64,000 bases of DNA from an alpha proteobacterium IMCC14465 (GTDB taxonomy: Bacteria; Pseudomonadota; Alphaproteobacteria; RS24): positions 620,001 through 684,000 of the forward strand of contig ALYF01000003.1 in assembly GCA_000293845.2 (NCBI GenBank), read 5' to 3'. Shown here one piece after another: positions 50,580 through 59,866 of this stretch. Numbering within the stretch: the first letter of the stretch is position 1; each line of letters starts with the position of its first letter. The notes beneath the pieces were generated by a model. The model worked only from the letters and a program-made list of their open reading frames with translations. It did not search any database and was not told the origin of the DNA. The position numbers and the translations under genes are program-made.

Positions 50580-52193
50580 CTAAGCTGTTATCTGGCTACC
50601 ATCTGTTTCTTGGTCGTGAGGGTGAGCATCATAATAAGTTGTGGCAATGGCGCGGGCCGCATCCAAAGTCAGTGTGCTTCTCTCGGCAATTGCGTGTTTC
50701 TCGGGGAAATCAGATCTAAAATGACTGCCACGGCTTTCAGTGCGTTGATAGGCAGCGGCTGTAATCATGAGGGCTGTCACGACCATATTAGATAAGTCCG
50801 GCGTACCGGCGGCAACACGCTCCAACCTTAGAAGTTGCTTAAAGGCTTCTTCTAGGCCGTCGCGTGTACGGACCACACCAACATGACGCGCCATACAATC
50901 GCGCAGTTTTTGCATGGCAGGCATGACCTGTTGAATGGTCGTATTTGGCGCCAGCTTGGGTGGTTGCGGTGATGAGGATGCGCGCACTGGCACGGTGAAA
51001 TCAATATGCTCCGCAATGCGAGCACCAAATACCAGCGCCTCAAGCAGAGAGTTACTTGCCAGCCTGTTCGCACCATGTGCACCGGTAGAAGCGCATTCAC
51101 CACACGCCCAAAGACCTGGCAGGCTGGTGCGACCATTTTGGTCAACTTTAATACCGCCCATATGGTAATGCGCGGCAGGGGCAACAGGAATAGGAGACAG
51201 GTGCGGGTCAACGCCACCTTCTTTGCAATAAGACGCCACAGTTGGGAATCTGTCATCTAGTGTTTCGGCAATATGGCCGCGTAGATCCAATCCGACAGAA
51301 CCCGTTTTGTGTATTTCGTCAAATACGGCACGTGCCACAATATCTCTCGGTGCCATTTCAGCATCGGCATGATAGGCGGCCATAAAGCGATCACCGTGAG
51401 CATTAACAAGTTTTGCTCCTTCCCCGCGTAAAGCTTCCGTGGCAAGTGGGGCAGGGTCGCCCATACCGTGGATGGCGGTGGGGTGGAATTGCACGAATTC
51501 AGCATCCGCAATGGTCGCACCTGCGCGTGCTGCCATGGCAAGGGCCGCTCCATTGGCGAATTCAGGATTGGTTGTTGTGGCGTAAAGATAGCCGCTTCCA
51601 CCACAGGCTAAAATAACGGCGCGCGCCTTGATGAGTGTTGTGCCGAAAGGGTGCTTTCCCGTATCTGCAAAAATGCCAACGACACGCCCATCTTCAATCG
51701 CAAGTTCATAGGCGCTAAAGCCGTTTAGCATATTGATGGAGGGTGAGCTTTCTGCCAATCGTCCAAGGCATTTCATAATTTCGCGTCCGGCGCGGTCACC
51801 GCTGACACCCGCAATGCGGTTGCGTTGGTGCGCAGCTTCGCGTCCTAAAGCCAAATCGCCATTTTCATCTTTGTTAAACGGTACGCCGAAATCCAGCAAA
51901 TCTTGCAGACGGTCAGCCGCGTCATGTGCCAGCAGGGCGGCAATGGTTTCGTCAACAAGGCCGTCGCCGGCCTTAATTGTGTCCTCAGCATGTAACGCAG
52001 GAGTGTCATCTGCGCCAATTGCGGCGGCAATGCCCCCCTGCGCCCAGAAACTTGACGACCCTTTGCGTGTATTTGCTGACGCGATAAGCGTGACCGGACG
52101 ATGGCTGAGTTTTAATGCCGTGTATAATCCGGCTAATCCAGCGCCGACGACCAGCACATCACCTGCATCAATGATATTTGTCGGGGTCATCAC
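50580..52193 (-). CDS. nadB: L-aspartate oxidase
   Basis: FAD enzyme oxidising aspartate to iminoaspartate. The FAD fold is [50 protein letters not shown] and the [20 protein letters not shown] block are diagnostic. 537 aa. It begins 2 bp after the nadA stop, so the two are coupled. Confidence 0.97.
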   Translation of the reverse strand: MMTPTNIIDAGDVLVVGAGLAGLYTALKLSHRPVTLIASANTRKGSSSFWAQGGIAAAIGADDTPALHAEDTIKAGDGLVDETIAALLAHDAADRLQDLLDFGVPFNKDENGDLALGREAAHQRNRIAGVSGDRAGREIMKCLGRLAESSPSINMLNGFSAYELAIEDGRVVGIFADTGKHPFGTTLIKARAVILACGGSGYLYATTTNPEFANGAALAMAARAGATIADAEFVQFHPTAIHGMGDPAPLATEALRGEGAKLVNAHGDRFMAAYHADAEMAPRDIVARAVFDEIHKTGSVGLDLRGHIAETLDDRFPTVASYCKEGGVDPHLSPIPVAPAAHYHMGGIKVDQNGRTSLPGLWACGECASTGAHGANRLASNSLLEALVFGARIAEHIDFTVPVRASSSPQPPKLAPNTTIQQVMPAMQKLRDCMARHVGVVRTRDGLEEAFKQLLRLERVAAGTPDLSNMVVTALMITAAAYQRTESRGSHFRSDFPEKHAIAERSTLTLDAARAIATTYYDAHPHDQETDGSQITA

Positions 52194-52195
52194 GA

Positions 52196-53284
52196 TTAAG
52201 TATTAATATCAATCATACGCTGAACGGCAAGGCGCGCAGCGGCGGCGATATCAGTATCAACCAGCACTTCTTCACGCTCAAAAGTCAGCGCTTCAAGAAC
52301 TTTAGGTAGTGTAATCTGTTTCATATGTGGGCAGAGATTGCAGGGTCTGACGAAATTCACATTCGGGTTCTCAACGGCGACATTATCGCTCATGGAACAT
52401 TCGGTTACCATCAGCACGCGCTCGGGCTGGTTATCCTGCACCCATTTAATCATACCCGATGTTGAGCCGGAAAAATCACTTTCATCGACAACTTCTGGCG
52501 GGCATTCAGGATGCGCGATAATCACAAGTCCCGGGTCATCAGCGCGATATTGTTTGATTTCTGCGGCGGTGAATTGTTCATGGACTTCGCATCGCCCTTT
52601 CCAGGCAATGACCTCAATATCTGTTTCCCGCGCGATATTTTGCGCCAGAAACTCATCAGGAATACACAAGACTTTCTTGCTGTTAAATTCTTTTGCCATG
52701 GCCTCAACAATGGCAACCGCATTGGATGAGGTGCAGCAAATGTCGCTTTCGGCTTTCACCTCAGCGGATGTGTTCACATAGGTGACAATCGGCACACCGG
52801 GATAGGCTTGACGTAGCGCTCTAACATCTGCGCCAGTAATGCTTTCAGCGAGGGAGCACCCTGCGCCCATATCGGGGATAAGCACTTTTTTATTGGGATT
52901 AAGCAATTTGGACGTTTCGGCCATAAAGTGTACGCCGCATTGAACAATAATATCGCCTTTGGCTTGTGCCGCTTCGCGCGCGAGCTGGAGGCTATCGCCA
53001 ACAACATCCGCGACGCAGTGGAAAATTTCTGGCGTTTGGTAATTATGCGCAAGGATGACCGCGTTTTTTTCGCGCTTTATCTCATTAATGGCTTTGACAT
53101 ATGGAGCGAAAAAGGGCCACTCAATTTCCGGCACAACAGAACGGATGCGGTCATAAAGCGGAGACATTTCCTTTTCTAAGGCTGGGGTAAAGGAAATATC
53201 CATATCGGATAAAATTCCCTGCGCTTGTTGTCCCGGTACGCCAGGCGACGCATTGGTGCCTGTATTTGGGGTCAGATCTGACAT
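52196..53284 (-). CDS. nadA: Quinolinate synthase A
   Basis: 4Fe-4S enzyme that condenses iminoaspartate and DHAP to quinolinate. [52 protein letters not shown] and the cluster-binding [14 protein letters not shown] are clear. I start at ATG 53284 (362 aa); the longer frame to 53338 reads through the operator. First gene of nadABC. Confidence 0.96.
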   Translation of the reverse strand: MSDLTPNTGTNASPGVPGQQAQGILSDMDISFTPALEKEMSPLYDRIRSVVPEIEWPFFAPYVKAINEIKREKNAVILAHNYQTPEIFHCVADVVGDSLQLAREAAQAKGDIIVQCGVHFMAETSKLLNPNKKVLIPDMGAGCSLAESITGADVRALRQAYPGVPIVTYVNTSAEVKAESDICCTSSNAVAIVEAMAKEFNSKKVLCIPDEFLAQNIARETDIEVIAWKGRCEVHEQFTAAEIKQYRADDPGLVIIAHPECPPEVVDESDFSGSTSGMIKWVQDNQPERVLMVTECSMSDNVAVENPNVNFVRPCNLCPHMKQITLPKVLEALTFEREEVLVDTDIAAAARLAVQRMIDINT

Positions 53285-53311
53285 AACACATCCATCATTT
53301 TTCAACTGCTT

Positions 53312-53334
53312 TTTATGCTCAAATTGAGTATAAA
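53312..53334. promoter_or_regulatory. Palindromic operator upstream of nadA
   Basis: A 23-bp near-perfect inverted repeat: TTTATGCTCAA, a central A, TTGAGTATAAA, with 10 of 11 arm positions matching. On the minus strand it lies just after a likely promoter and before nadA. It is the natural site for the adjacent NAD regulator. Confidence 0.75.
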
Positions 53335-53343
53335 TCATACCAT

Positions 53344-53373
53344 AATATATGGCTCTAAAACTGGTTTTGGCAA
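53344..53373 (-). promoter_or_regulatory. Putative nadABC promoter
   Basis: On the minus strand TTGCCA (53373-53368), an 18-bp spacer and TATATT (53349-53344). The operator begins about 10 bp further on, so a bound repressor would cover the start of transcription. Confidence 0.5.
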
Positions 53374-53396
53374 GTATTTTAAGGGGTTTTTGGTTT

Positions 53397-54389
53397 TTAG
53401 AAATTTCTAGATTTTACCGAAGGTATTCTGAGCCCTGGTAGATTGCTGCTTTGGCTGGCGTCTTGTCGGAATTTGAAAAGCTCTGCAGGTCTGCCGCGCG
53501 CTTTTGACATTTGTCCGGTTGGTTCGACCAACTCGTTTTTTGCCAGCTGACGCCTGAAATTTTGCTTATGTAATTCGGCACCTAAAATGGCTTCTGTGGT
53601 TTTTTGAACCTGAGTGAGCGTAAAGGCTGGTGGCATGAGTTCGAATACAACGGGACGATATTTTAATTTTGCGCGGAGGCGGCTCATGGCTGTTGCCAGA
53701 ATGCGGCGATGGTCGAGTTGCATGGCAATGCCGTTTTGCGCTGATATTTTCTCTTTCTGTCGGCCGTCGGCAAATGCTTCCCAGACGAGGCCAGCCTCAT
53801 ACATTAATTCATAGCGGTCGAGTACATATTCATCATTCCAGGGTTTATTGGGCCAGGGTTTATTGGGCCCAGATTTATTGGAACAAAATTTATCGGTAAA
53901 GCTGAATGCCTGTTGCAAGCGCAGACGACGCAATTCATCCGTGCCGGCCCATGTTTCCAGAGAAGGAATAATCTGCTTATTTAAGATATCCGGTCGCCCG
54001 TTCCGCCAATCTTCCCAAGGAAAATGCTTGTACCATTCACTCCATTGGTCTGGTTGCGGGCATTGTTTGCTTAGGGCGAGATAACCGACCGAAACAATAT
54101 GTTCATTTTCTTCTTTACCATCTGCACCGTCTGAACGCCGGCCTCTATCACCAAATGTATAAAGCTGCTCGACATAACCAATATCCAGCGCTGTTTGTTC
54201 AACCACCCATTGCCGCAAGCCGATTTCCATGGTGCGGTGACGGTCAGGGTAAAAAGGGCCAAAGGGAAGCCCGGGCGTTTGATAATCAGAAACATCCGGC
54301 ACGGTCAGGCAAACAGGCTGGTCACCACGCACACTAACAATGGCTGCGCTGAGATCAATCAAGACGGAGGCGGTGTGGTTCTTATCCAT
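53397..54389 (-). CDS. nadQ: Nudix-like transcriptional regulator of NAD synthesis (NadQ/NrtR type)
   Basis: 330 aa. The N-terminal half has the NrtR/NadQ Nudix-like fold without a clear catalytic Nudix box: [40 protein letters not shown]. The C-terminal half is a winged helix ([11 protein letters not shown]-like: [20 protein letters not shown], then [10 protein letters not shown]). It contains a 15-bp tandem repeat ([11 protein letters not shown]). It lies directly upstream of nadABC on the same strand, with a palindrome between, so I infer it represses that operon. The symbol rests partly on position. Confidence 0.75.
   Translation of the reverse strand: MDKNHTASVLIDLSAAIVSVRGDQPVCLTVPDVSDYQTPGLPFGPFYPDRHRTMEIGLRQWVVEQTALDIGYVEQLYTFGDRGRRSDGADGKEENEHIVSVGYLALSKQCPQPDQWSEWYKHFPWEDWRNGRPDILNKQIIPSLETWAGTDELRRLRLQQAFSFTDKFCSNKSGPNKPWPNKPWNDEYVLDRYELMYEAGLVWEAFADGRQKEKISAQNGIAMQLDHRRILATAMSRLRAKLKYRPVVFELMPPAFTLTQVQKTTEAILGAELHKQNFRRQLAKNELVEPTGQMSKARGRPAELFKFRQDASQSSNLPGLRIPSVKSRNF
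53838..53867. repeat. 15-bp in-frame tandem duplication in nadQ
   Basis: Two perfect copies of CCAGGGTTTATTGGG, with a degenerate third following, in the linker between the two domains. Confidence 0.85.
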
Positions 54390-54438
54390 AATAATGTCAG
54401 TCTATAGGACTGCGATGAATGTTTCAGCTAGATTTTAT

Positions 54439-55557
54439 TTAAGATTTTTTAACGATAATAGACCCAGCTGAATATCCGGCGCCAAAACTGCAAATCACGC
54501 CAATATCATCGGGGTTCAAATTATCATGGTGCTTATGAAAGCAAATCATCGACCCGGCGGAACTGGTATTTGCAAAATCTTGCAACACATTGGGCTGTTC
54601 ATCGGGTGCGGGGTCACGTCTGAAAATCTTTTTACCAATATAGTCATTCATATTTTTATTGGCTTGATGCAGCCAAAGCCGACGGATGTCTTCGAGGTTT
54701 AGATTTGTTTCTGTTATATGCGTTTCAATTAAATTAACAACCAATGGCAGAACCTCTTTAAAGACGCGCCGCCCATCCTGAACGAATAATTTATCAGTTG
54801 CCCCAACACCTTCAGGTGCGGTGCGGTTCAAAAAGCCGAAATTATTTCTGATATTATTAGAAAACTGAGTGAATAGCTTCGTGCCGATAATCTCAAAAGC
54901 TTCGTCAGATTGGCGTGTATCCTGTGCCTCGATAATCACGGCTGTGGCCACATCACCAAAAATGAAATGGCTGTCTCTGTCTCGGAAGTTGAGATGTCCG
55001 GAGCAAATTTCAGGATTAACCATTAAGACCCGTTCGGCACTGCCGGCCTTAATCATATCCGAGGCCACATTAATCCCAAAAGTTGCGGATGAGCAGGCAA
55101 CATTCATATCGAAGGCAAAGCCGTTAATGCCAAGGAATTTCTGAATTTCAATCGCCATTGCCGGATAGGCGCGTTGCATGTTCGAGCAGGCGACAATCAC
55201 GGCATCAATATCCTCGGCGGTAAGGGAGGCATCTTCCAGCGCCTTTTCAGCCGCTTTAACGCCAATTTCGGCTAAAACAGAAATCTCCTCATTGGTTCGC
55301 TCTGCCAGAACCGGTGCGAGAATATCGGGATCAATAATGCCTGATTTATTCAGGACATGACGCTTCTCAATGCCTGATGCTTTAAAGATGAAGTCACTGC
55401 TTGAATGATCTAGTGCCGTAACCTTGCCCGCTTCAATGTCTGCGGCATGGGCGGCATTGAAATTATCGACATATTGGTTAAAGGCGATAACCAATTCGTC
55501 ATTACTGACTTGTTCTTCCGGCACATATATTCCGGTACCACTCATTACTGTTTGCAA
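54439..55557 (-). CDS. Long-type beta-ketoacyl-ACP synthase III (FabH2-like)
   Basis: 372 aa, longer than housekeeping FabH. The start is a TTG at 55557 with GGAGGG 6 nt upstream. It has an inserted region near residues 25-60 (NAAHAADIEAGKVTALDHSS). The catalytic triad is visible: Cys in NVACSSATFGINVASDM, His in LWLHQANKNMNDYIGKK and Asn in FANTSSAGSMICFH. NPEICSGHLNFRDRDSHFIF is typical of the Pseudomonas PA3286 group, which feeds acyl-CoAs from beta-oxidation into fatty acid synthesis. That role here is inference. Confidence 0.88.
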   Translation of the reverse strand: MQTVMSGTGIYVPEEQVSNDELVIAFNQYVDNFNAAHAADIEAGKVTALDHSSSDFIFKASGIEKRHVLNKSGIIDPDILAPVLAERTNEEISVLAEIGVKAAEKALEDASLTAEDIDAVIVACSNMQRAYPAMAIEIQKFLGINGFAFDMNVACSSATFGINVASDMIKAGSAERVLMVNPEICSGHLNFRDRDSHFIFGDVATAVIIEAQDTRQSDEAFEIIGTKLFTQFSNNIRNNFGFLNRTAPEGVGATDKLFVQDGRRVFKEVLPLVVNLIETHITETNLNLEDIRRLWLHQANKNMNDYIGKKIFRRDPAPDEQPNVLQDFANTSSAGSMICFHKHHDNLNPDDIGVICSFGAGYSAGSIIVKKS

Positions 55558-55625
55558 TATAAACCCTCCGCAATGAGACCACCATAAAGAGTGCCGCAAA
55601 ATTTGACCAGCAAATCTGAAGGTTT

Positions 55626-56201
55626 TTACAATTTCTGCGAGAGATTTTTACAATTTTCATGTTGCGGGCAATTGATGAGGTGGTCATTCACCATGCCGAC
55701 AGCTTGCATGAAGGCGTAAACAATTACCGGACCACAAAATTTAAAACCAGCCTGCTTGAGCGCTTTCGACATTTTCTCGCTAATCTCGGTTTGAGCGGGA
55801 ATGTCTTTTGTGTTTTTAAAATGATTGACGATGGGCTGACCGTCGACAAATTGCCAGCAGAAATCGTTAAATTCCTGCCCTGCATCCTTTAGGCGGAGGA
55901 GGGCTTGCGCGTTGCCGATAGTGGCTTCAATTTTCCCGCGGTGGCGTATAATGCCCGCATCCCTGAGACAGCGTTTGATGTCTTTCTCGGTGTAGCGGGC
56001 GAGGATTTCTGGTTCAAAGCCTTCAAAAGCGGCGCGAAAATTATCGCGTTTACGCAAAATCGTAATCCATGAGAGGCCTGCCTGAAAGCCGTCTAATATG
56101 AGTTTTTCAAACAGGGCGCGCGAGTCAGTTTCTGGCACACCCCATTCTGTGTCGTGATAGGCGACATATTGAATATCTGTGCCGGGCCACGTGCAGGACA
56201 T
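55626..56201 (-). CDS. tag: DNA-3-methyladenine glycosylase I
   Basis: 191 aa. Zinc-binding residues appear at both ends: Cys3 (MSCTWPG) and His16 (AYHDTEWGVP), and HLINCPQHENC near the C-terminus. LFEKLILDGFQAGLSWITIL is the family block. It removes 3-methyladenine from alkylated DNA. The ATG adjoins the stop of ygfZ, so the two are coupled. Confidence 0.95.
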   Translation of the reverse strand: MSCTWPGTDIQYVAYHDTEWGVPETDSRALFEKLILDGFQAGLSWITILRKRDNFRAAFEGFEPEILARYTEKDIKRCLRDAGIIRHRGKIEATIGNAQALLRLKDAGQEFNDFCWQFVDGQPIVNHFKNTKDIPAQTEISEKMSKALKQAGFKFCGPVIVYAFMQAVGMVNDHLINCPQHENCKNLSQKL

Positions 56202-57052
56202 TAGTCTTGTGTTTCCTGAAGCTGTAAGGCTATGCCATTGACGGTGAGGTTTTCTTCAAGACTTTTTTTCAAATCGGCATCGCGCAATAGCGCGAGCCCT
56301 TCCGCGCCTTGCCATACGCAAATCTCACCAAGCTGACGGTCGCCACTCATTATTTTATCCTGAAAAGCAAAATCAGCATTGGCAGTGCATCTAAAGAGTG
56401 ATTTACGGACTTTGCCTCTGCGATAGGTGCGGGAGGTGACTTCTTGACCGACATAGCAGCCTTTTTGGAAATCAATGCCTGCCAGCTCGTGTAAGCCATA
56501 TTCCAGAGGGAAAGCTTGGTTGGTTGGAATTTCATCTGCCCCCTGAGGGACTTTCAGCGTGATGCGGTGTTTTTTGTACATTTCCTCATTTGAAACTTCT
56601 GAAATATTCTCAAAATTCAAAGACGCAAACATATCCAATGATGGGATGCGCAGACCCAGCTCTTTATGTCTTGGATCAAAGGGGAGATCAAAGGGGAGAT
56701 CAAAAGGGAGGTCTTGAGCGAGTGTTTCCGGTATTTCCCCCCACAAACAGGTGACTGTGAGATTTTCGAGAGCAATCTCAACATCAGCGCGTAATTTATA
56801 AAGTTTGAATTTTTTCTCGAGTTCTGCGCCGCGGGTTGTTTCAACCTCAATCATATACCCGTCTTCAGTGCGCCAGATGATGAGGTCAAATAACACTTTG
56901 CCTTGCGGGGTGAGCAAGAGCGAAAAGACAGACTGACCAGCTGTTAATCCCGTCATATCATTTGACAGAATACTCTGGAGAAAAGCCTCCGCCTCGGATC
57001 CGCTGACCAAAAGAGCGCTGCGGTCTTTTATCTCCAGTCGGTTTAATGTCAT
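56201..57052 (-). CDS. ygfZ: Folate-binding protein YgfZ
   Basis: 283 aa. The YgfZ motif KGCYVGQEVTSRTYRRGKVR is diagnostic. N-terminal GcvT-like fold (FLQSILSNDMTGLTAGQSVF). Members support iron-sulphur cluster enzymes. A 12-bp unit repeats three times (56674-56709), read as PFDLPFDLPFD in a loop. It overlaps tag by 1 bp. Confidence 0.93.
   Translation of the reverse strand: MTLNRLEIKDRSALLVSGSEAEAFLQSILSNDMTGLTAGQSVFSLLLTPQGKVLFDLIIWRTEDGYMIEVETTRGAELEKKFKLYKLRADVEIALENLTVTCLWGEIPETLAQDLPFDLPFDLPFDPRHKELGLRIPSLDMFASLNFENISEVSNEEMYKKHRITLKVPQGADEIPTNQAFPLEYGLHELAGIDFQKGCYVGQEVTSRTYRRGKVRKSLFRCTANADFAFQDKIMSGDRQLGEICVWQGAEGLALLRDADLKKSLEENLTVNGIALQLQETQD
56674..56709. repeat. 12-bp in-frame triplication in ygfZ
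   Basis: Three consecutive copies of GATCAAAGGGGA (third with one change) add four-residue FDLP units. Confidence 0.85.
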
Positions 57053-57164
57053 GCCTTAAACTCCCTTTGGGCATCTTAAATAAATTACTTGTCGTGATTT
57101 GCGAGTCGAAAAACGCGACCGGACAACGAACAAAGCTGGATAAATTCTCACGCTAATTGTAGCA

Positions 57165-57175
57165 TATAATATAAT
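57165..57175 (+). promoter_or_regulatory. -10-like element upstream of dihydroorotase
   Basis: Overlapping TATAATATAAT at 57165-57175 about 120 bp before the ATG. No convincing -35 is seen. If used, transcription would begin just before the palindromic repeats, placing them in the leader RNA. Confidence 0.4.
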
Positions 57176-57182
57176 GAAACGG

Positions 57183-57278
57183 CCTTACTAGATTGGTTTA
57201 CCAATTTAAAAAAGCCTAACTAGATTGGTTTACCAATTTAAAAAAGCCTAACTAGATTGGTTTACCAATTGAAAAAAG
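57183..57278. repeat. Three 32-bp tandem repeats, each with a palindrome
   Basis: Copies at 57183-57214, 57215-57246 and 57247-57278, nearly identical. Each carries ATTGGTTTACCAAT (57192-57205, 57224-57237, 57256-57269), with perfect 6-bp arms. The 32-bp period is about three DNA turns. They end 15 bp before the dihydroorotase ATG. Confidence 0.92.
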
Positions 57279-57293
57279 AAAGAAATCACACGC

Positions 57294-58628
57294 ATGAGCA
57301 AGAATTTTGACAGCTTAATCAAAGGCGGAACGCTCGCCACGCATCAGGGGTCTGAAACCGTTGATATCGCTATTAAAGACGGTCAATTCGCGGCGTTAGG
57401 CAGTTTTTCAGACTCAGAGGCCGGCGCGCTTGCAGATGAGGTGATTGATGCGACTGGCTTGACCATTCTCCCCGGCGTGATTGATACACAAGTTCATTTC
57501 CGTGAGCCGGGCTTGGGGGCGAAAGAAGATTTAGAGTCTGGTTCCAGAGCTGCGGTTATGGGCGGGGTTACGGCGGTTTTTGAAATGCCGAATACCAAGC
57601 CGCCGACAACCACTGCCGAAGCCGTTGCTGAAAAAGTATCACTTGGTCAAGACCGTATGCATTGCGACTTTGCTTTTTATGTTGGTGGTACGCCCGATAA
57701 TGCCGAGACGCTTCCTGAATTAGAGCAAATGACGGGTGTTTGCGGGGTGAAGGTTTTTATGGGCTCGTCCACAGGCAATTTACTTGTGGCGGATGATGAA
57801 GGCGTGGGGCGGATTTTAAAAGCTATTAAAAGACGTGCGGCTTTTCACAGTGAAGATGAGTTCCGCCTGCGCGAGCGTCGTGAAGAAGCCCAACTTGGTA
57901 AGGTTGAGACGCACCCTGTCTGGCGCGATGTGGAAACCGCTGTCTCTTCTACCCGTCGGCTGATTAATCTGGCGCGCACTGCAGGGAAACAAATTCACGT
58001 CCTGCATATCACGACGGAAGAAGAGATGATGATTCTAGCCGCCAATCGCGATATTGCTTCAGTCGAAGTGACCCCCCAGCATCTTACGCTGGCGGCGCCT
58101 GATTGCTATCAAAGGCTTGGCACTTTCGCCCAGATGAACCCACCCATCCGCGAGTCACGCCACCGCGCTGCGCTTTGGAAAGCGCTGGAGCAAAATATTG
58201 TTGATGTTGTCGGATCGGACCACGCCCCGCATACGCTGGAAGAAAAACAATCCGCCTATCCGCATTCACCTTCCGGCATGCCGGGGGTGCAAACCCTCCT
58301 GCCGCTTATGCTTAACCATATGGCGGAGGGCAAGTTGAGCCTGCAAAAACTTGTGGCACTCACCAGTTATAACGCGCATAGGCTGTTCGGCTTTGCGGCT
58401 AAAGGCGAGGTTAAAGTTGGTAATGATGCTGATTTGACATTTGTCGATTTGAACAAGACCCAGACCGTGACTGAAGACTGGCTGGAAAGTAAATGTGGCT
58501 GGTCGCCTTTCACGGGAGATGAGATTAAGGGCTGGCCCGTGGGTACGATGGTGCGCGGCAAACGCGTCATGTGGGAGGCGGAACTTGTGACTCCGTCAAC
58601 AGGCCGCCCTATCGCTTTTGCCCTTTAA
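57294..58628 (+). CDS. pyrC: Dihydroorotase family amidohydrolase
   Basis: 444 aa. GVIDTQVHFREPGLGAKEDL is the metal-site start, with Gln in the place of the first His of the usual HxH. Later ligands are present: VFMGSSTGNLLVADDEG, HVLHITTEEEMMILAANRDI and VVGSDHAPHTLEEKQ. The lysine of GVKVFMG may be the carboxylated one. It is most likely the pyrimidine-pathway dihydroorotase, but an allantoinase-like hydrolase is possible. It follows three palindromic repeats. Confidence 0.85.
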   Translation: MSKNFDSLIKGGTLATHQGSETVDIAIKDGQFAALGSFSDSEAGALADEVIDATGLTILPGVIDTQVHFREPGLGAKEDLESGSRAAVMGGVTAVFEMPNTKPPTTTAEAVAEKVSLGQDRMHCDFAFYVGGTPDNAETLPELEQMTGVCGVKVFMGSSTGNLLVADDEGVGRILKAIKRRAAFHSEDEFRLRERREEAQLGKVETHPVWRDVETAVSSTRRLINLARTAGKQIHVLHITTEEEMMILAANRDIASVEVTPQHLTLAAPDCYQRLGTFAQMNPPIRESRHRAALWKALEQNIVDVVGSDHAPHTLEEKQSAYPHSPSGMPGVQTLLPLMLNHMAEGKLSLQKLVALTSYNAHRLFGFAAKGEVKVGNDADLTFVDLNKTQTVTEDWLESKCGWSPFTGDEIKGWPVGTMVRGKRVMWEAELVTPSTGRPIAFAL

Positions 58629-58637
58629 GGATAAGCC

Positions 58638-59126
58638 ATGCGCTGGCTATTTCTTTTTCTTTTACCTTATCTGATTTTCACACCTCTCTCTGCCCAATCG
58701 CAGGATTTGCCTCAGAATTTGTCTCAGAATTTATTGGTGCTGACCATTGAGACAGAAACCAAACAGCCAATTGCCGATTTTAAAGTTGAGCTGGCGGATA
58801 CACCCGAAAAAATGTCTCGTGGTCTGATGTACCGGACTGACCTGCCGACAAATCAAGGCATGTTATTTATTCTGGGTGCGCCGCGCATTGCGACTTTCTG
58901 GATGCATAATACATTTGTGCCGCTGGATATGATTTTCATTCGGCTGAATGGGGAGATTGAAAGCATTGTGACGCGAGAAGATACCTTATCGCAGGCACGC
59001 ACCAGCTCCCAAAAACCTGTCGCCTATGTGCTTGAGATTAATGCGGGGCAATCGGCGGCACTGGGAATTAAGCCCGGGCATTTTATCCGTCTCGAGTCTG
59101 GCATCAGTGGAAGAGGCGGACGCTAA
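58638..59126 (+). CDS. DUF192 exported protein
   Basis: 162 aa with a signal peptide (RWLFLFLLPYLIFTPLSAQS). The DUF192 core is ELADTPEKMSRGLMYRTDLP, MLFILGAPRIATFWMHNTFV and PLDMIFIRLNGEIESIVTRE. A 12-bp duplication (58706-58729) gives NLSQNL in the mature N-terminus. Function unknown. It overlaps the next gene by 1 bp. Confidence 0.9.
   Translation: MRWLFLFLLPYLIFTPLSAQSQDLPQNLSQNLLVLTIETETKQPIADFKVELADTPEKMSRGLMYRTDLPTNQGMLFILGAPRIATFWMHNTFVPLDMIFIRLNGEIESIVTREDTLSQARTSSQKPVAYVLEINAGQSAALGIKPGHFIRLESGISGRGGR
58706..58729. repeat. 12-bp in-frame tandem duplication in DUF192 gene
   Basis: TTTGCCTCAGAA followed by TTTGTCTCAGAA, just after the signal-peptide region. Confidence 0.8.
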
Positions 59127-59866
59127 TGTGTGGTCGCTATGCTCTAGAAACACCTCCCGAGGCATTAAAGCGGCTTTTGCCATTTGCCAATTCGCCGAAT
59201 TTTCCGGCGTCTTATAATATAGCGCCCAGCCATCCTGTGCCGATTATGCGCGACTCGTCAGTGATAAGTGGCGCTGGTCAACATGAATGTGTCATGGTGC
59301 AATGGGGGCTGGTGCCAGGCTGGATGAAGGCAGATAAAATTGCCGAGATGTCGAGCCGCCCGCAAATCAATGCCAGAAGTGAGACCGTCACCGAGAAGCC
59401 CTTCTTTAAATCAGCGTTTAAATCAAGGCGGTGTCTTTTTCCGGCTGATGCGTTTTATGAATGGTATCGAAGCGGTAAAGGCAAGAACCAGCCTTATTGC
59501 ATCCGGCGGCAGGATGAAACGCCCTTTATGATGGCGGGTATCTGGGAGTTTTGGCAGGGAGCGGATGGAAGTGAAATCGAGACCTGTGCCATATTGACTG
59601 TTGGCGCGAATGAAACATTATCCCCGATACATCATAGAATGCCGGTTATTCTGAATGCCGCGCATTGGGCCGACTGGCTTGATACGCCTGCCGCCAAATC
59701 CGACAGTTTACGTCCTTTGCTTCAACCCGCACCGGAAGCAGATTTCAAATACTATCCGGTGTCTGAAGCAGTTAATAAGGTCGCCAATAATGCGCCCGAC
59801 TTGTTAGAGGTCGCCCCAGAGACAGACAATAGCGATCCGTCAGACGCGCAGTTTGATTTATTTTGA
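59126..59866 (+). CDS. HMCES/YedK-type SOS response-associated protein
   Basis: 246 aa. Cys2 (MCGRYALETPPEALKRLL) is the catalytic residue that bonds to abasic sites in single-stranded DNA. SYNIAPSHPVPIMRD has the conserved Asn, RCLFPADAFYEWYRSG the Glu, and SPIHHRMPVILNAAHWADWL the His. It protects abasic sites during replication. Convergent with the Sua5-type gene by a 9-bp overlap. Confidence 0.95.
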   Translation: MCGRYALETPPEALKRLLPFANSPNFPASYNIAPSHPVPIMRDSSVISGAGQHECVMVQWGLVPGWMKADKIAEMSSRPQINARSETVTEKPFFKSAFKSRRCLFPADAFYEWYRSGKGKNQPYCIRRQDETPFMMAGIWEFWQGADGSEIETCAILTVGANETLSPIHHRMPVILNAAHWADWLDTPAAKSDSLRPLLQPAPEADFKYYPVSEAVNKVANNAPDLLEVAPETDNSDPSDAQFDLF

